Shown piece by piece: positions 1-12,700 of a stretch of 64,000 nt of DNA. The stretch spans positions 304,362,063-304,426,062 of the forward strand of contig CM037877.1 in the NCBI GenBank assembly GCA_021292165.1, read 5' to 3'. The notes under the pieces are model-generated. The model searched no databases. It had not been told where the DNA came from and saw nothing but the letters and a program-made list of their open reading frames with translations. This DNA is from Shinisaurus crocodilurus. Taxonomy: Eukaryota > Chordata > Lepidosauria > Squamata > Shinisauridae. Position 1 is the first letter of the stretch. Each line of letters opens with the position of its first letter. The position numbers were made by a program, and so were the translations under genes.

Positions 1-25
1 TTATTTCAAAACTCTGCAACTGATT

Positions 26-235
26 TTGGCAAGAACAGACCAGGCAGACAAACCCAAAATAACCAGAAAGGCAGAGGAGGCAGGGAACCCCAAAGCAGGC
101 AGGCAGAGGCCTTTGTCTTGGACAATTCAAACTGTGGAACTGGTTAAGAAGAGACCAGGCAGGCAGAGGAGGCAGGGAACCCCAAACAGGCAGGCAGAGG
201 CAGCCAAACCCAAAATGTCTGAAAGGTTGCATTTT
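26..235. repeat. Degenerate minisatellite rich in GGCAGGCAGAGG
   Basis: Two copies of a roughly 100-base unit built on AGACCAGGCAGGCAGAGG and GGCAGGGAACCCCAAA lie in tandem. The reading frame across it is low-complexity and shows no protein family features. Confidence 0.6.
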
Positions 236-301
236 AGGAAAATGATTTTAAAAAATAAACTTGCTGTACTTCCTAAAACCTATCCATGTTGCATCTGAGG
301 A

Positions 302-445
302 ACACGATATTGGAACTCGAGTCCTTGGTCTCGAGTCCCGAGTCGAGTCTCGAGTCCCATTAAAAATACTGGGACTCGAGTCTGACTCGAGTCAGAGGGG
401 GGACTCAGTCCGACTCACGATTCAAGTCCTGGAGTCTGAGTCCCC
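302..445. repeat. GACTCGAGTC-rich palindromic cluster
   Basis: The stretch is packed with variants of ACTCGAGTC in both orientations, so most of it can pair with itself. It may be a decayed DNA-transposon end or a simple repeat. No coding content is seen. Confidence 0.55.
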
Positions 446-1150
446 ATCCCTGCTTTGCTGGTCCCTGTCTGGATTTGGGCCTGAAAGACCAAGGAAAAGC
501 GTGGCTGCATGGAGGGTAAATTGTAAACCAGCACAGTTTGTGACCTTTGACAATATAATTACAGATCATGGGCAGTGATGTGGGGCAGAATTTTTTTTCT
601 AGTGCTTTATTTTCCCATGGAAAATTTTCCGTTTCAGTAGCTCATTGCTAAGAATGAGTGGATACCAATAGCAAATACAACAGTCAGTAAGATTGGCAGT
701 TTCAAAGTTGTAATTAATGTTTTTCAGGTGAATATCTCTATCAAGTATGTTAGAGGATACATATATGTCACTGAAATACATACGGTATAAGTCTCAGTGT
801 GAAATGATACTAGTAAGTAGTGACAGTGAAACAGAAGGTGCCCCAACAACTGTAGTGGGAAGAGAGTTGAGCTCTGTTGAAACAGATGAGTGGTTGCCAG
901 CATATCACACACAGCTTTTTGGGTTGCTAAAGTTAATGAGTGCAGCCTTCCCCAAGACTGGATGCACCAATCTGGATAATATTTCATTGCTCTTATGAGC
1001 TTATTTTTGGTTCCAAAATCCATTGGTTTGATCAGTAACTGGGATATGATAATTAATTGTATGAACACAGTCCCCGAGAACCTTTTTGTCTAAACTCAGT
1101 CTACCAGGGAAGGTTATCTAGATGAGTATGGAGCTAGCCAGAATTTTGTA
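446..1150. other. No gene; possible VLIG scrap inside
   Basis: AT-rich unique-looking DNA with short open frames only. The single notable item is the 24-base match to the VLIG 3' end at about 962-985, listed separately. Confidence 0.5.
955..1010 (-). pseudogene. Possible relic of a third VLIG 3' end
   Basis: On the minus strand this stretch reads YYPDWCIQ, the same eight residues found near the C-terminus of the intact VLIG gene (about 5153-5180). About 22 of 24 bases match. Flanking similarity is weak and no longer frame survives. It may be the last trace of a third tandem copy downstream of copy A, or chance. Confidence is low because the match is short. Confidence 0.35.
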
Positions 1151-1152
1151 GA

Positions 1153-1309
1153 GCTGGCTCAGCTTGTCTAAGCGTGGAAAGCTAAGCAGGGTCAGGCCTG
1201 GTTATTACTTGGATGGGAGACCCCTCCTCTAGTTTCCTGCACTGAGCAGGGGGTTGGACTAGATAGCCTTGTAGGCTCCTTCCAACTCTATGATCTATTA
1301 AACTCTATG
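1153..1309 (+). mobile_element. 5S rRNA-derived SINE with CR1-like tail
   Basis: The head matches the 5S rRNA internal promoter: GGAAAGCTAAGCAGGGTC and then CTTGGATGGGAGACC. The tail (GGGGGTTGGACTAGATAGCC through CCAACTCTATGATCTAT) is like the CR1 LINE 3' end at 60.35 kb. It is one of five copies in the window. Confidence 0.85.
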
Positions 1310-2219
1310 TCTAACAGCACAACCCTAGGCTACTCTACTCAGACGTAAGTCTCATTAAGTTCAATTAGTCTTACTCACAGGTACTAAGTGGAAATAGGAT
1401 TGCAGCCTCAGTCCATGAAAATAGTGCTTGTTTCACTTAATGTGTGTGTCACAGGTGTATGGACAAGAAAGAGAAAGGTCCATACCTGGGAGACCTGGAA
1501 GGATCTGGAGTTTCACCACTGGCAGCTCACTGCCTCCATTTCTCTACAATACCCGATCCAAGCAAGACACACCATATGCAGGAGAGTTAGCTTTCTAATC
1601 AGTTCTGTTTATTAACATTTCTAATGGTAAGCCAGTGCATAACATACTAATCAATATAGCATGATGGTAATCTGCTACATCTTCCAACCAAATTTTAATT
1701 GCCTTGTTTAGAAATACTACAGAAAAACTGAGACAACCTATGAAAAACCAAAGGATACACAAATTACATCAATAAACATACTACTCTTCCTAAGGGCCAA
1801 AGTTTACAAATGCCATTTTCACCATTTGGTTTTCTTGTAAATGTACCAGTAGTCAGAAGGCTACAAACACAGTCTTTATTGCTAACAAAGAGAATTATAA
1901 GAAGGGGAGAAGGGAGACATACACATTCACATGACCAGTTGGAAGATATAGGTCATGAGACCAGCCAAAAATGTTCCCCTGTAAATGGCTCAAAACTTAG
2001 CTTCTTGAAGGCACAACAGAAGTTGATCCTGCCAGACTAGACCAGACTGAGTCCTGTGTTGCTGGAAAAAGACTCACATATTCTGTGGAATGCTGAATCC
2101 TTTCCTTGGAAGAGGAAGGCCCAGTTTCCCACTCTGCTAAGTCCCAGAAGCACAAAAACCAAGCAGCAAAGAGAATTGGGTTTCTTTCTCCTCCTCCAGG
2201 CTTTGACGATATACCTGCT
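1310..2219. other. No gene seen
   Basis: AT-rich intergenic DNA with only short open frames in all six frames. No splice-consistent exon, no RNA gene and no clear repeat was recognised. Confidence 0.5.
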
Positions 2220-2227
2220 TTCTAAGG

Positions 2228-4694
2228 CAGCGGTCCCCAACCTTTTTGGCACCAGGGACCGGTTTCGTGGAAGACAATTTTTCCATGGATGGGGGGGGGG
2301 GGGGAATGGTCTCGGGATGATTCAAGCGCATTACATTTATTGTGCACTTTTTTCCTATTATTATTACATTGTAATATATAATGAAATAATTATGCAACTC
2401 ACCATAATGCATAATCAGTGGGAGTCCTGCACTAAAAATCATGCTAAATCTAATCAGAGCTGTCCTACCCAAGAGTACATTGCCAACATGTAAATTTCAT
2501 AAAATGTTAAAATAGTTATGTAATTGTAACCTAATTTATAAAAATCATACACCTTACAACTTAAAAATAATTCCACTTAAACTTTAAAATTGCATACAGG
2601 TAAGCAAGTGATCTTATAACGCTTTTATCCTATTTACTGGATTGCAGATCACCAAAAATTATACATAGTTACAATTCATTCAAAGCCATCAACATGTAAA
2701 TTTCATAAAACGTTAAAATTATTATACAATTGTAACCTAATTAATAATAATCATACACCTTACAACTTAAAAAATCATTTCTCTGTAAACTTTAAAATTG
2801 CATATAGGTAAGCAAGTGATCCTATCCCCTTTGTAATGAACATTAGAACACTGTTATCCTATTTGCTGGATTACTAAATTTAACAGATCCCCCAAAATAA
2901 TTATACATAGTTACAATTCATTCAAAGCCATTTATATTGCTTATCTCTATACCAAAGACATTTTTGCCAGAAGGTAACTAATCGGCATCAAGAGTCCCTT
3001 CAAAAATGAAAGCAGTTTCCCTTCAAAGAGTATGTATCTGAAACCCAATTTAGTAGTTTAAAATTTTCTGAAACAAAGCCCCCAACTGTTATAACAACGG
3101 AAAAGTCCTAACTCATTACAGTAGTACCTTGGATTACGAGCATAATTCGTTCCAGAACCATGCTCGTAATCCAAAAAAACTCGCATATCAAAGCGAGTTT
3201 CCCCATTAGAAATAATGGGAACTCAGATGATTCGTTCCACAACCATTTAATCTCTGCTTTGCCGGCTCCCTGGCAGGGAGCCCCATGGAGGGAGCCGACA
3301 AAGCAGTGATTAAATGCTTGTGGAATGAATTCCCGGGAGCCAGCACAGCAGCGCGAGGCGCCTGCAGAGCAAGCGACCGCGCCGTGCCGCACCTCCACTC
3401 AATCTGCGGGCGCCTCCCGCGCTGCTGTGCTGGTTCCCAGGAAGGGAAGCGACACCGCAGCGCGAGGAGCCAGCAGAGCGAGCGCCCGCGCCTGGCCTCT
3501 GCAGCTCCCTGCCAGGGATCCGGGAAAGCACTGCCGGCTCCCTGCGTAGAGGTGCTCCCGCCGCTCCCCACCTTTTCTTTTCCAGCGGCGGCTCACCTCT
3601 CTGCGGCGAGCCGCCCGTGCTGCCATCACCGGTCCTGTCGCATCCGGAAGTGATGCGACGGGACTGGCGCGGGCGGCCCGCCACAGAAAGGTGAGCCGCC
3701 GCTGGAAAAGCGGCTCCCTTTTCTCTTCCATGTGGCTCCCTTTTATTTTCCAGTGGCAGCTCGCCTCCCCTCAGCGAGCCGCCCGCACTGCCATCGCCGG
3801 TCCCGTCGCGTCACTTCCGGATGCGACGGGACCGCCGATGGCAGCACAGGCGGCTCACCGCGGAGAGGCGAGCCGCCACTGGAAAAGAAAAGGGAGCCAC
3901 ATGGAAGAGAAAAGGGAGCCGCTTCAGGATGCGACGGGACCGGGTATGGCAGCGCAGGCGGCACGCCGCAGAGAGGTGAGCCGCCGCTGGAAAAGAAAAG
4001 GTGAGGAGCGGCAGGAGCACCTCCACGCAGGGAGCCGGCAGTGCTTTACCGGCTCCCTGGCAGGAAGCCGCGGAGGCCAGGCATGGGCGCTCGCTTTGCG
4101 GCTGCTCCCGGGCGGCTCCACGTAGCGTGGAGCCGCCCAGAGCCGGCAGCGAGTAACCCGGTGTGCTCGTTTTGCAAGACCTCGCTCGTTTAGCGAGTCA
4201 AAATTTGTGCAAAATTTTTGCTCGTCTTTCAAAATGCTCGCACACTGGGTTACTCGTAATCCAAGGTATTACTGTATTTTCTAATGTTTTATAAACATAT
4301 TCCCGAGTGATAAGAAAACCCCACAACTCACCGCTTATTTTCTAATATTGTTCAAGACAGCTTCATCAATTTCCTGAGTATGTAAATTGTGAGTTAATCA
4401 CCAATACTCAAACACCTCCAGGTGATGCTTACAAAGCCATTCACCTAAATACTATGGTAAAATACCTTTGCTATTTGGTTTTAAGGTACTTTGCCATTGT
4501 ATTTATGTAAAAAGAGCAGCGTGGAGCACTGGAGAACCAGGAAGTGACAGGATGGAAATGCTGGCCGGGAGGCAAGCAGAGGGATGAGCGGCGTGTGTGT
4601 GTGTATGTGCTTGCCGGAGCTCACAGCGTGCGGCCTGGTTCCTAACAGGCCACGGACCGGAACCGGTCTGCAGACCGGGGGTTGGGGACACCTG
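2228..4694. mobile_element. hAT element with exact 8-bp target duplication, carrying a nested insertion
   Basis: The ends form a terminal inverted repeat: CAGCGGTCCCCAACC at the left and the complement of GGTTGGGGACACCTG at the right. Both ends are flanked by the same octamer, TTCTAAGG (2220-2227 and 4695-4702). An 8-base duplication is diagnostic of the hAT superfamily. No transposase is present, so it is non-autonomous. Internal AT-rich DNA has a direct repeat (about 2490-2640 resembles 2690-2850). A TA-flanked element is inserted at 3119-4274. Confidence 0.88.
3119..4274. mobile_element. Tc1/mariner-like element nested in the hAT element, GC-rich core
   Basis: It has about 22-base inverted ends differing by one base (CAGTAGTACCTTGGATTAC and the complement of GTAATCCAAGGTATTACTG), flanked by TA on both sides (3117-3118 and 4275-4276). 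This is the Tc1/mariner/pogo signature. The core (about 3240-4150) is very GC-rich, with internal direct and inverted repeats around GCCGCCGCTGGAAAAG. The overlapping open frames on both strands are by-products of this composition, not genes. Confidence 0.85.
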
Positions 4695-4702
4695 TTCTAA
4701 GG

Positions 4703-4979
4703 TGTTCAATGGCTTCAGAGAATTGAGAATAAACAGTTTGGAGGCTGATTTGGTATTAGGCATTTTCAGTTTATCATCCAACAAATAAAGACTTGATCAC
4801 TTTGCTAACCTTGATGTTCAGCATTGCCACAATGTGTAGAGCAACATGGATCACACCTAAGATTCTGACAAAGAAATGACATTTATGACTAGAATTCTGC
4901 GTGTTTCATGAATGCCACCAGCTTTGTTGAAAGCTTCTTCTCTGTACTGTTAAGACAGAGTCTTGCAAAGGAGTGGAGC
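4703..4979 (-). other. 3' untranslated region of VLIG copy A
   Basis: This stretch lies directly downstream of the copy A stop codon. Parts of it (about 4800-4980) align by eye with the stretch after the copy B stop (about 26105-26271). No canonical AATAAA on the minus strand was found; a weak GATAAA lies near 4768. Confidence 0.5.
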
Positions 4980-7900
4980 TTACTTCATGTTATAGGTTTC
5001 CTTCAAGGCCCCCAGGGCCTGTTCTTCCGTTATATTTCCCCAGTCCTCAGGCAGATCAGCTGGCTCAGCTTTATACTCTCTGGCAAAATCATGATTGAAC
5101 TCTTTAAAAATGAACTTCCAGTAGTCAGAAGCATTAATGCTGGGATCTGGTTGGATGCACCAGTCTGGATAATACTCACGATAATCTTTGTATGGATGGA
5201 GGTTCCATCCTTTCTCCGGACAATAGAATTCGCGTTTTGAAGCCACGTCAGTAGAACACAGGTTAATATCGAGCTTTTGTGTTGCTTTAATTCTCCACCT
5301 CCCCAGTCCTTGAGGTCGATGGATTGCTGCAAAATGTTCTTCATGAGCACTCCCTCCAGCTTCACAGGGGACTTTGCAGAAGGGACACTGCTTCCCACAG
5401 CCAAACACTCGCTTGAAAATCTCATCCTGGGGCTTCACGGGCAACTTGGAAAGTTTGGATCTGATATCCAAGGCCTCAAACTCAGATAGTACTTGTCTTT
5501 GCAGTTCAGGAAGAGATTTTTCAACACAAACAGAAAACTGACCGATATCCGACCCATGTTTAAAGTGTACCCCCACTAGACTGTCCTTAGGAATAACCAA
5601 CTCTTTCTGCATTTCTCCACAAAAATGGTCCAGAAATTCTGAGATTGTCTCAGCAGCTTTATTCTTCAGGTTTTTCAGGGTTTCCCTAATTTTCTTCAGT
5701 ATTGCTGAGAGTATCTGTTCCTCCAGGTTCTTCAGATCCTCATCTTTAGTATAGTGCTCTAACACTCGTTGCCAGATCCAGTTTTTGACAAAGTCTTCAT
5801 AGGCTGTAAGATATTTCACATAGGTGTCAACACTCCTCTCTTCCAGCATTTCATTCAGCAGAGTGTACTGGAAAAAGCTCCGACTGGCATATCCAATCGA
5901 CTGCGGACTGTTGAGAATGTTGTCCACTATTTCTATCCCAAGTCTTTTGTTGACATAATCCACTAGAGCAGGATGGAGACACCGATCGCAGAAATCCTTC
6001 GCTCTGTTTTGTTGTGCATCTTTTTCCAGATAGAGATCTCTGAAAGCAGAAAAATACTGAGCTTTCAGCTTCTCCAGACGTCCCTTTGGATTGTTTTCCT
6101 TAATGAAATTTTCATGCATCTTCTGAAATTCGTGAGCTGCTTCTCCAAAAATGTGAAGCTTGAGGTCCACTTCCAAGCAAGGTGTGGTATGAAGTTTTTG
6201 GGCATCACTCTCCTGAAGCTTCTCATTGATCATACGCAAAAGTTCGCCACAATAGGTTTCATCGTAATCTCCTTTGGAACTGAGCTTTTCCTGAATGTAC
6301 AAAATGCATTTGGCCATCACGGAGTTCACAAGTTCTTCTGCTATATTCAAATGCTCCTTTCTGGCAAAAATGTGCTGCTTCACACGGTCAAAGAATGATG
6401 AATTTATATACACTTGTTTCATTTGGAAGGTTTTTATTCTGTAGCTTAATAATCCTTTCTTTTCTAGTAATTTTGGGATGACTAGTCTCCCTCGAGAGAA
6501 CAACTCCTTTCTCAAATGTGACTCAACATCTGTATGTATGTCACGTATTTCTAAGCTTACAGGTGATATTTCCAGCAGTGTTTCTGTCCACATTCGTTTA
6601 AACTCTCTTTCCAACTCCCGCTCTTGTAATCTGCGCTTTTTCCCTCTGCATTCCTCTAGAAGCCTGTCCACCTTTCCTTCAATTGTTTTCAAGTATTCAG
6701 CTTGAAGAGCATCAATCTTGTGCCGACCCTTTCTAATGTGAATGGCATCCTGCAGTTTGTTGGAAGAATAACTTTCAAGTTCGCGCTTGAGGCTGTTAGC
6801 ACTCCTGACAAAATCTTCTCTGTACTTTTCTACCAGATGCAGATTTGCTGCTCCGCTTTCAAAGTATTGCTTCAAACTCTGCAAAATCCTCTTTTCCCCA
6901 TGTGATAGTTTCTTTTGAAGTTCACATTTCAAACTGCTGAGATTAAGTTCATCAGGAGAAACATTCTGAATGACAGTTTCCTGCTCAGATACCCAGAGAT
7001 GCATTTCTCGGCGGAAACCCCAGTCCCATTCAGAATATTTCATGGAGAGATGGTTATAGGCTTCAGCTATGAGGCTGTTGCGGAAGCTGAAGATGAAGTT
7101 CTCATGTTTCACAGCATTCCACAGGCTCTTCACCCATTCAATAAACTGAGGGATGTCCTTTGGAGGCCTTTTCTGTGAGCGACTCCTTATGAATTCAAAG
7201 AGGTACTTCTTTAACTCAAATACTTTTTCACTGTACCCCCTGTTAACTGGAGCCATGGGTGGGACTCCATGCCACAGTCCTGGGATGTACCAATTGTGCA
7301 TTTCTGGGTCATACTCCATGATGTCTGAAAACTTGATATTTCTATCAACTTTTTCCATTTTTGCTGCAGCCTGGGTCATTTCATTGAGCTGCTCCAAAAG
7401 GTGTTTCCTGTCCCTCATGTTTTGGTCATGTGCAGAAACATCACTGACGTTCTGATGAACAAACTGGCAGTTGGGTTTTTGCCCGATCCTCTCCATCCTG
7501 AGGAAGGCATGGGTCACGATTTGCAGGATGTCCTTCATTTCAGTGGCATTCTCCATGGCCATGTTCACTATTGTGATGTCACTCAGCCCAATCACTAGCG
7601 TGGCCAACTCATTGTCATGTTGATAGCTGTCTTCCAATTTGGCCAGCTCAGGGGCTTTCAAGCCTTCTGTATCAATGACCAAGATGAAATCACAGCCGAG
7701 CTCCTGAGACAAATTTTCTCTGATGTTAAGGAGTGTCATGAAGGCACCTCGAGTACATCGGCCACTGCTGACAGCAAACTGCAGCCCAAACATGGTATTG
7801 AGAAGGGTAGATTTTCCAGTGCTCTGCACTCCTAGCACAGTTATCACCAACATTTTGGATTGACCTCCTAGTTTCTGATGAAGGTTAGTCAGAACATCAG

Positions 7901-9703
7901 TTATCCATTGCAAGGGAATGTTGGATGCATCTCCGTCAATCAGCTCTAGAGGAAACCCTTCTAGCATCAGGTCAGCTGCAATGCTTGGGAAATGGACAAA
8001 TTGCCTATTGGGTTTCACTATTTTGCCCTCTTTAACCATTGAATACTCAGCTTCATAAAACTGCCCCAGCTCACGAATGAAATGCTCTACTCCCAAGGAA
8101 GAGCAAGATATCAGCTGGTCTACTTCTGCAACTTTCTGGCCAGCATCTCCTAAACTCTTACATTTTTCTTTATACTCGGCTCGTAATTTAGAAAGATTTC
8201 CCCTAGCAATATGATCCAGACTGAACTTCATCCATTTCAAGAAGTAGTGCTTTTCTGATGAATTCAAGTGTTTTATGCCGTTGATGAAGTTAGTCAAACC
8301 AATCGTAAGATCACATTCATTCTGCTGTTTACGCAGCTCCAACAATTTGCCTTTCAGTTCAGATCTGTATTTTTCTGAAGGCGTGTCTCCTTGTTTTTCC
8401 ATTCTGCACAGTTCTTTCTCCACTTTTGCCAGATTTTTCCAAAAATCACCTTGAAGCTTCAGCATTTCTTTCTTGTAGTTTGTTACATCTTTTATACCTC
8501 CTGTGATTTCTACAGTACATCTGAGGGCATTCTGACATACTTCACAGTCCTCATCCACCTGGATGGTAAGCTCACGGGCCACGGCAGCCATCGTTTTTAT
8601 ACTCATACTCTTGGAAGGCGAGTCGATTAGTCTTCCAACACTAAATCTTAGCTTCTCGACAAATTCTGCTGCATTGGTCTTAGCAGCTTTCACTAGTATA
8701 TGTGAATTGTTGAGTTTGAGCACTGGAGCTAATTTCTTCAAGAAAGCCAAAGTTTTGTTGGATTTTCCACCATGACCTTCCAAGATAAAGTAGAACTGAG
8801 CGGATGGTTCCTTCAGTGATGACAAGAGGGTATATTCTCTTTCACTGATTTGTTCAGCAAATATAAAGATGGCCAAGGAGATCTCTGTTAAAAAGCTAAA
8901 TTGTACCCAGTGTGATTCAATGTCACCACGGAGATTTGCAACAGCAACTGGCTCTGGGAAGAGATCAGAGCTCTTCTGCCCTCCTGGAAAATACCAGGCC
9001 ATCTCTACAAGCCCATCAGCGATTTCTCGAGGGATGTTCCCACACTCCATATCACGATGTATGAAGAAATCGTGGTGCTGCTGGGCAGGGCTGAGAAACT
9101 CATTCAGGAGTTTGGACTTGGAGAGGTTGGAGCTCCCCATCCGTACAAAAGAAACAGTTGGCATGGGTGTCATTGCCAAGCTCTCCTCCTTGAAGCCTTT
9201 GCTTTCAGCCAGGGAATGTGGTCTCCATTTTTTCACAATGTCTCTCATGGCCCAAAGCATCAGGGAGCATTTGGGAGTCTCCAAGGGAGGCAGAAGCAAA
9301 GGCAGGGCAAACTGACACATAGACATCTTGAAGAGGATCTCCTGTTGGAGGAAACCATCCGAACAAAGCAGAACAGCACAAAGGACATCAAGGGGGTTCA
9401 GTGACTCTCCCCCATCCATCTCAACAGTCAAGAAAATATTCTCATCAATCATCTTCTCTTCCTCCTTTCCTTTCATGCTTTGATCATCAGATGGCCCCTG
9501 CTCAAGGCTTGTGCTCCTGGCTGTCACATTCAAAGCCAACACCTTCCTCAGAAAATGCCAAGCCAGGTCTTCCAGTGCGTGAGGGGTGCACTCTTTTATA
9601 CTCTCTGAACTGATTTCCAGGACCTCTCGCAGGGAGAGTTTCTTGCTTCTGTGCTTCTGTAACTTTAGTTTTGAGAGAATGTCCTCCAGTGCTTTACTTC
9701 TCT
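4980..9703 (-). CDS. Copy A terminal exon: VLIG GTPase body
   Basis: A single 4724-base exon, open throughout, as is usual for VLIG genes where the body lies in one exon. The acceptor is TTCTTTCTTCAG at 9704 and the frame enters in phase 1 (…[13 protein letters not shown]…). The first 55 codons lie upstream of a GTG at 9542 that could be mistaken for a start. Motifs in order: N-terminal helical URGCP-like region, phosphate-binding GVQSTGKST (around 7832-7806), [10 protein letters not shown] (around 7673-7644), long charged helical region, [12 protein letters not shown] (around 5399-5364), [13 protein letters not shown] near the end, and stop TAA at 4982-4980. Confidence 0.92.
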
Positions 9704-12700
9704 CTGAAGAAAGAGATGAGAAACATATTTAGTATCTTTACTCTGGTACTGCCTAGTTCCCAGTGACCCTCATCAGGCCTACCAATTCTTTCCAACCAGG
9801 TCCCCCTGAATGTCTGGCTTCCCCCCCTTCCCTCTTGTATCATCCATAGTCTTTCACTGTTGGGATAGTCATAGTTTATGCATTGCGCTTGATCATGATC
9901 AAATTGGTTGGCCCCTAATGGGGCACTAGCACACTTACTGGGACCGGCAAGTATGTGGAAAAGGCAATGGGCCAAAGATGGCTACGTATGATCCAAGGGT
10001 GGTATATCAATCAGTGTTGCTGACCAACCAGGAAAGTTGGGAGTCTCTAGTGCAGTGTTCTCCAACCTTGGGTCCCCAGATGTTTTTGGCCTACAACTCC
10101 CAGCATGCCCCAGCCAGCATAGCTGTAGGCCAAAAACATCTGGGGACCCAAGGTTGGAGAACACTGCTCTAGTATAAGAAGCAGCTTCCAGTATAAACCA
10201 GAGATCGATTGTGGAATGCTTGTGTCCTTGTCACTTGGTCTTCTTTGTTTTCTGTGTCGTGTTTCTCTTTAGATAAGTTCTGGAAATATATAACCCCGAT
10301 GTTCTGGTTTTGTTGCTTTTTCATCTGCTGCTCTATAAAATTTTATTAGAGTTTAGTAATTTTTGATGTGTTGTCTTATTTTTTGAAGTGTGGTTTCAGC
10401 TTTAGGTACTAGCCTGAACTATGGAAACGCAGAATAAAAATATTTTAAATATATACATGCCTGCATACATGCATATCAATGGTCTCTTCCTACTTATGTT
10501 AGAGAGGATCTGGATTCATCAACTATGCTTTGTATCTCTTAAGATGTGCACAGTATCCAAAGCTATGTAGGGGGGGGGGGGGACACACCCAGATTCTGCG
10601 ACCAGCGAATCTCACTTTTGCAATCACAATAAATTATGTAAATTAATATTTGCTTTAGTTTTGCATAATCTTTCTGGTCCCAAAGTTTATATAGGGAGGA
10701 AGAAAATGATTACAGGAAGGGGGGCGGGGTAAGGCATGGAGACTTACTCAGTGTCTCCTCCACAACCATGATGACTGGAAACTTTTTTTTTTCATTAACG
10801 TAAACTGGTGACCTTAAGATGCCAACAAACTGCTTTGATTTCTAAACTGGGAAATATATCAATAGACCTTCTATGGGTATACACTAAATGTCTATTTTGC
10901 TACATTGGCTAATATTTTACTTTTGTTTCATAAAGGTAATATAACAATGCATAATACAATGTACATTTAAACTAATTAACCGGAACTAAACTAAAACATT
11001 AAACAGCAAACTAAAGAGGAGCACAGAGCATGGTGTAGTGCATTGTGCTGCTGCCACTTTAAGACCAGGTATTCAGGATCAGAAGCGGCAAGTACCTCCT
11101 CAGTCAGATATAGGAAGGAGCTAGGGTTGAGAGCCATCTTTTGGCTGGGATCTCAAATTAAGAAGGAAGGCCTAAAACTCCCTGTTTCAGAGCCATTCTT
11201 GAGTGTATTGCACCCATAATAGTTTTGGAAGTGATGTCCTACTCACAGACTGAGAATGCAGAAGATCTGCAAGGCTAGAGAGAACAACTAGGATCCTGCG
11301 AATATCAGTTCTCCACACCTCCTTCCCATATGTGGAAAGTCCCCAGCAGAGAAGACAAAATCATGGAGGCCGGCAAATCTCACACCCTCCCCACACAATC
11401 CTTCACTGGAAATCCCGCTGAGAACTGGAGAAGACGGGAACTGCATTTCTCCATCCATATGAAAGCCTCAGGGGCAGACAACTAGTGGAAGACATAAAGG
11501 TGGCCATTTTGCTGAACACTGGGAAGGAAGAAGCCCGAGAGCAGAGATGGGGAACCTCCAGCCCGCGGGCGGCATACAGCCTGCAGGAGGTCCCCGTTCA
11601 GCCCGGGAGCCTGTCTGCTGCCCTTATCTCCAATCAGTGGGCTGGCCTTTTTGCCTAGCAGTAGTTTTGCTCATGGGGGAAACTGCTGCTCATGGGGAAA
11701 ATTAGACTCAGCATGTGCAGCAATTCATGGAATGCTGTAAAACTCTCCAGGAGGATAAGGCTGAGCAACCTTGTCCTCGTGACTTTCCTGGTCTCCCACG
11801 GCCCCAGAGATGAGGAGTTCTCTCATTGTAATCTCCCTTTTGTTCAGTTCTGTAACTGGCTCAGAGCTCACGCCAAAGCATTCTCCTCTGCCGCCTTTTG
11901 CTCTGTCTGTTGCAGCCTTCCCCAACCTGGCGCCCTTCAGATGTGTGTTGGGTTATGACTTCCATCATTCCCAGCCAGTGCCCATGCTCTCTGGGGATGA
12001 TGGGAGTTGTAGTCCCACACATCTCAATGGGGCCAGATTGGGGAAAGCTGATCTATCAGAACTAAATATGTATTTGTTTGTACATACTCATCATCTGTTC
12101 TCCCCCCACGCCCCTTTCCCAGAGTGCCTTGTTATGCTGCTGGCAAGCAGGGACAATCTGGGCTCAGAGTACGCCCAGTCTAAGGGAAGAGATCAGGTGC
12201 TTGCATATTCAAGCACTTACAGGTGTTGGTCCTATCTAAAGAGAGCTCAGCAGAACTTGGTCCTACTTGCTCCTGTGATGTCTAATCCGAGGAGGAACTT
12301 CACTTTAATGCATTTCCCTGAATGTATGGCAGGGTTTATACAATACAATACACACACACGCACCCACACCACACTCACACCCCTTAGATCTGGGGCGGGG
12401 AATATGTGGTGCTCCATATGCTGTTGGACTACAACTCCCACCATCCCTCTCAATTGGCTATGCTGGCTAGGGCTGATGGGAGTGGCAGTCCAACAACATC
12501 TGGAGGGCTTTACTTCCCCCCACCCTGCCTTGGGCTTCAACCTTTTCTACATGAGGCTGTTAATCCTCTGCATCTACTTTTGGTTTTATTGCAGAATTGA
12601 GATCCGAGCACTACAGGAGGAGCGTTTCCTTTCCTGCTTTTCAGCTATGTAATCTCTAGGTGGCACTGTGGTATAATGGAATAGCACAAATACACAAGGG

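Noticed and set aside
1153..1230. 5S rRNA gene
   Set aside because: Only the internal promoter part is 5S-like, it continues into a LINE-type tail and recurs five times: it is a SINE.
3206..4232. Overlapping open frames on both strands considered as small genes
   Set aside because: All arise from the GC-rich repeated core of the nested Tc1/mariner-like element.
9540..9542. GTG at 9542 as translation start of VLIG copy A
   Set aside because: The frame is open for 55 more codons upstream to a good acceptor, and those codons align with copy B.
11810..12652. 280-codon open frame on the plus strand
   Set aside because: It runs across two palindromic transposons and ordinary intron DNA. It has no domain and is antisense to a well-supported gene.
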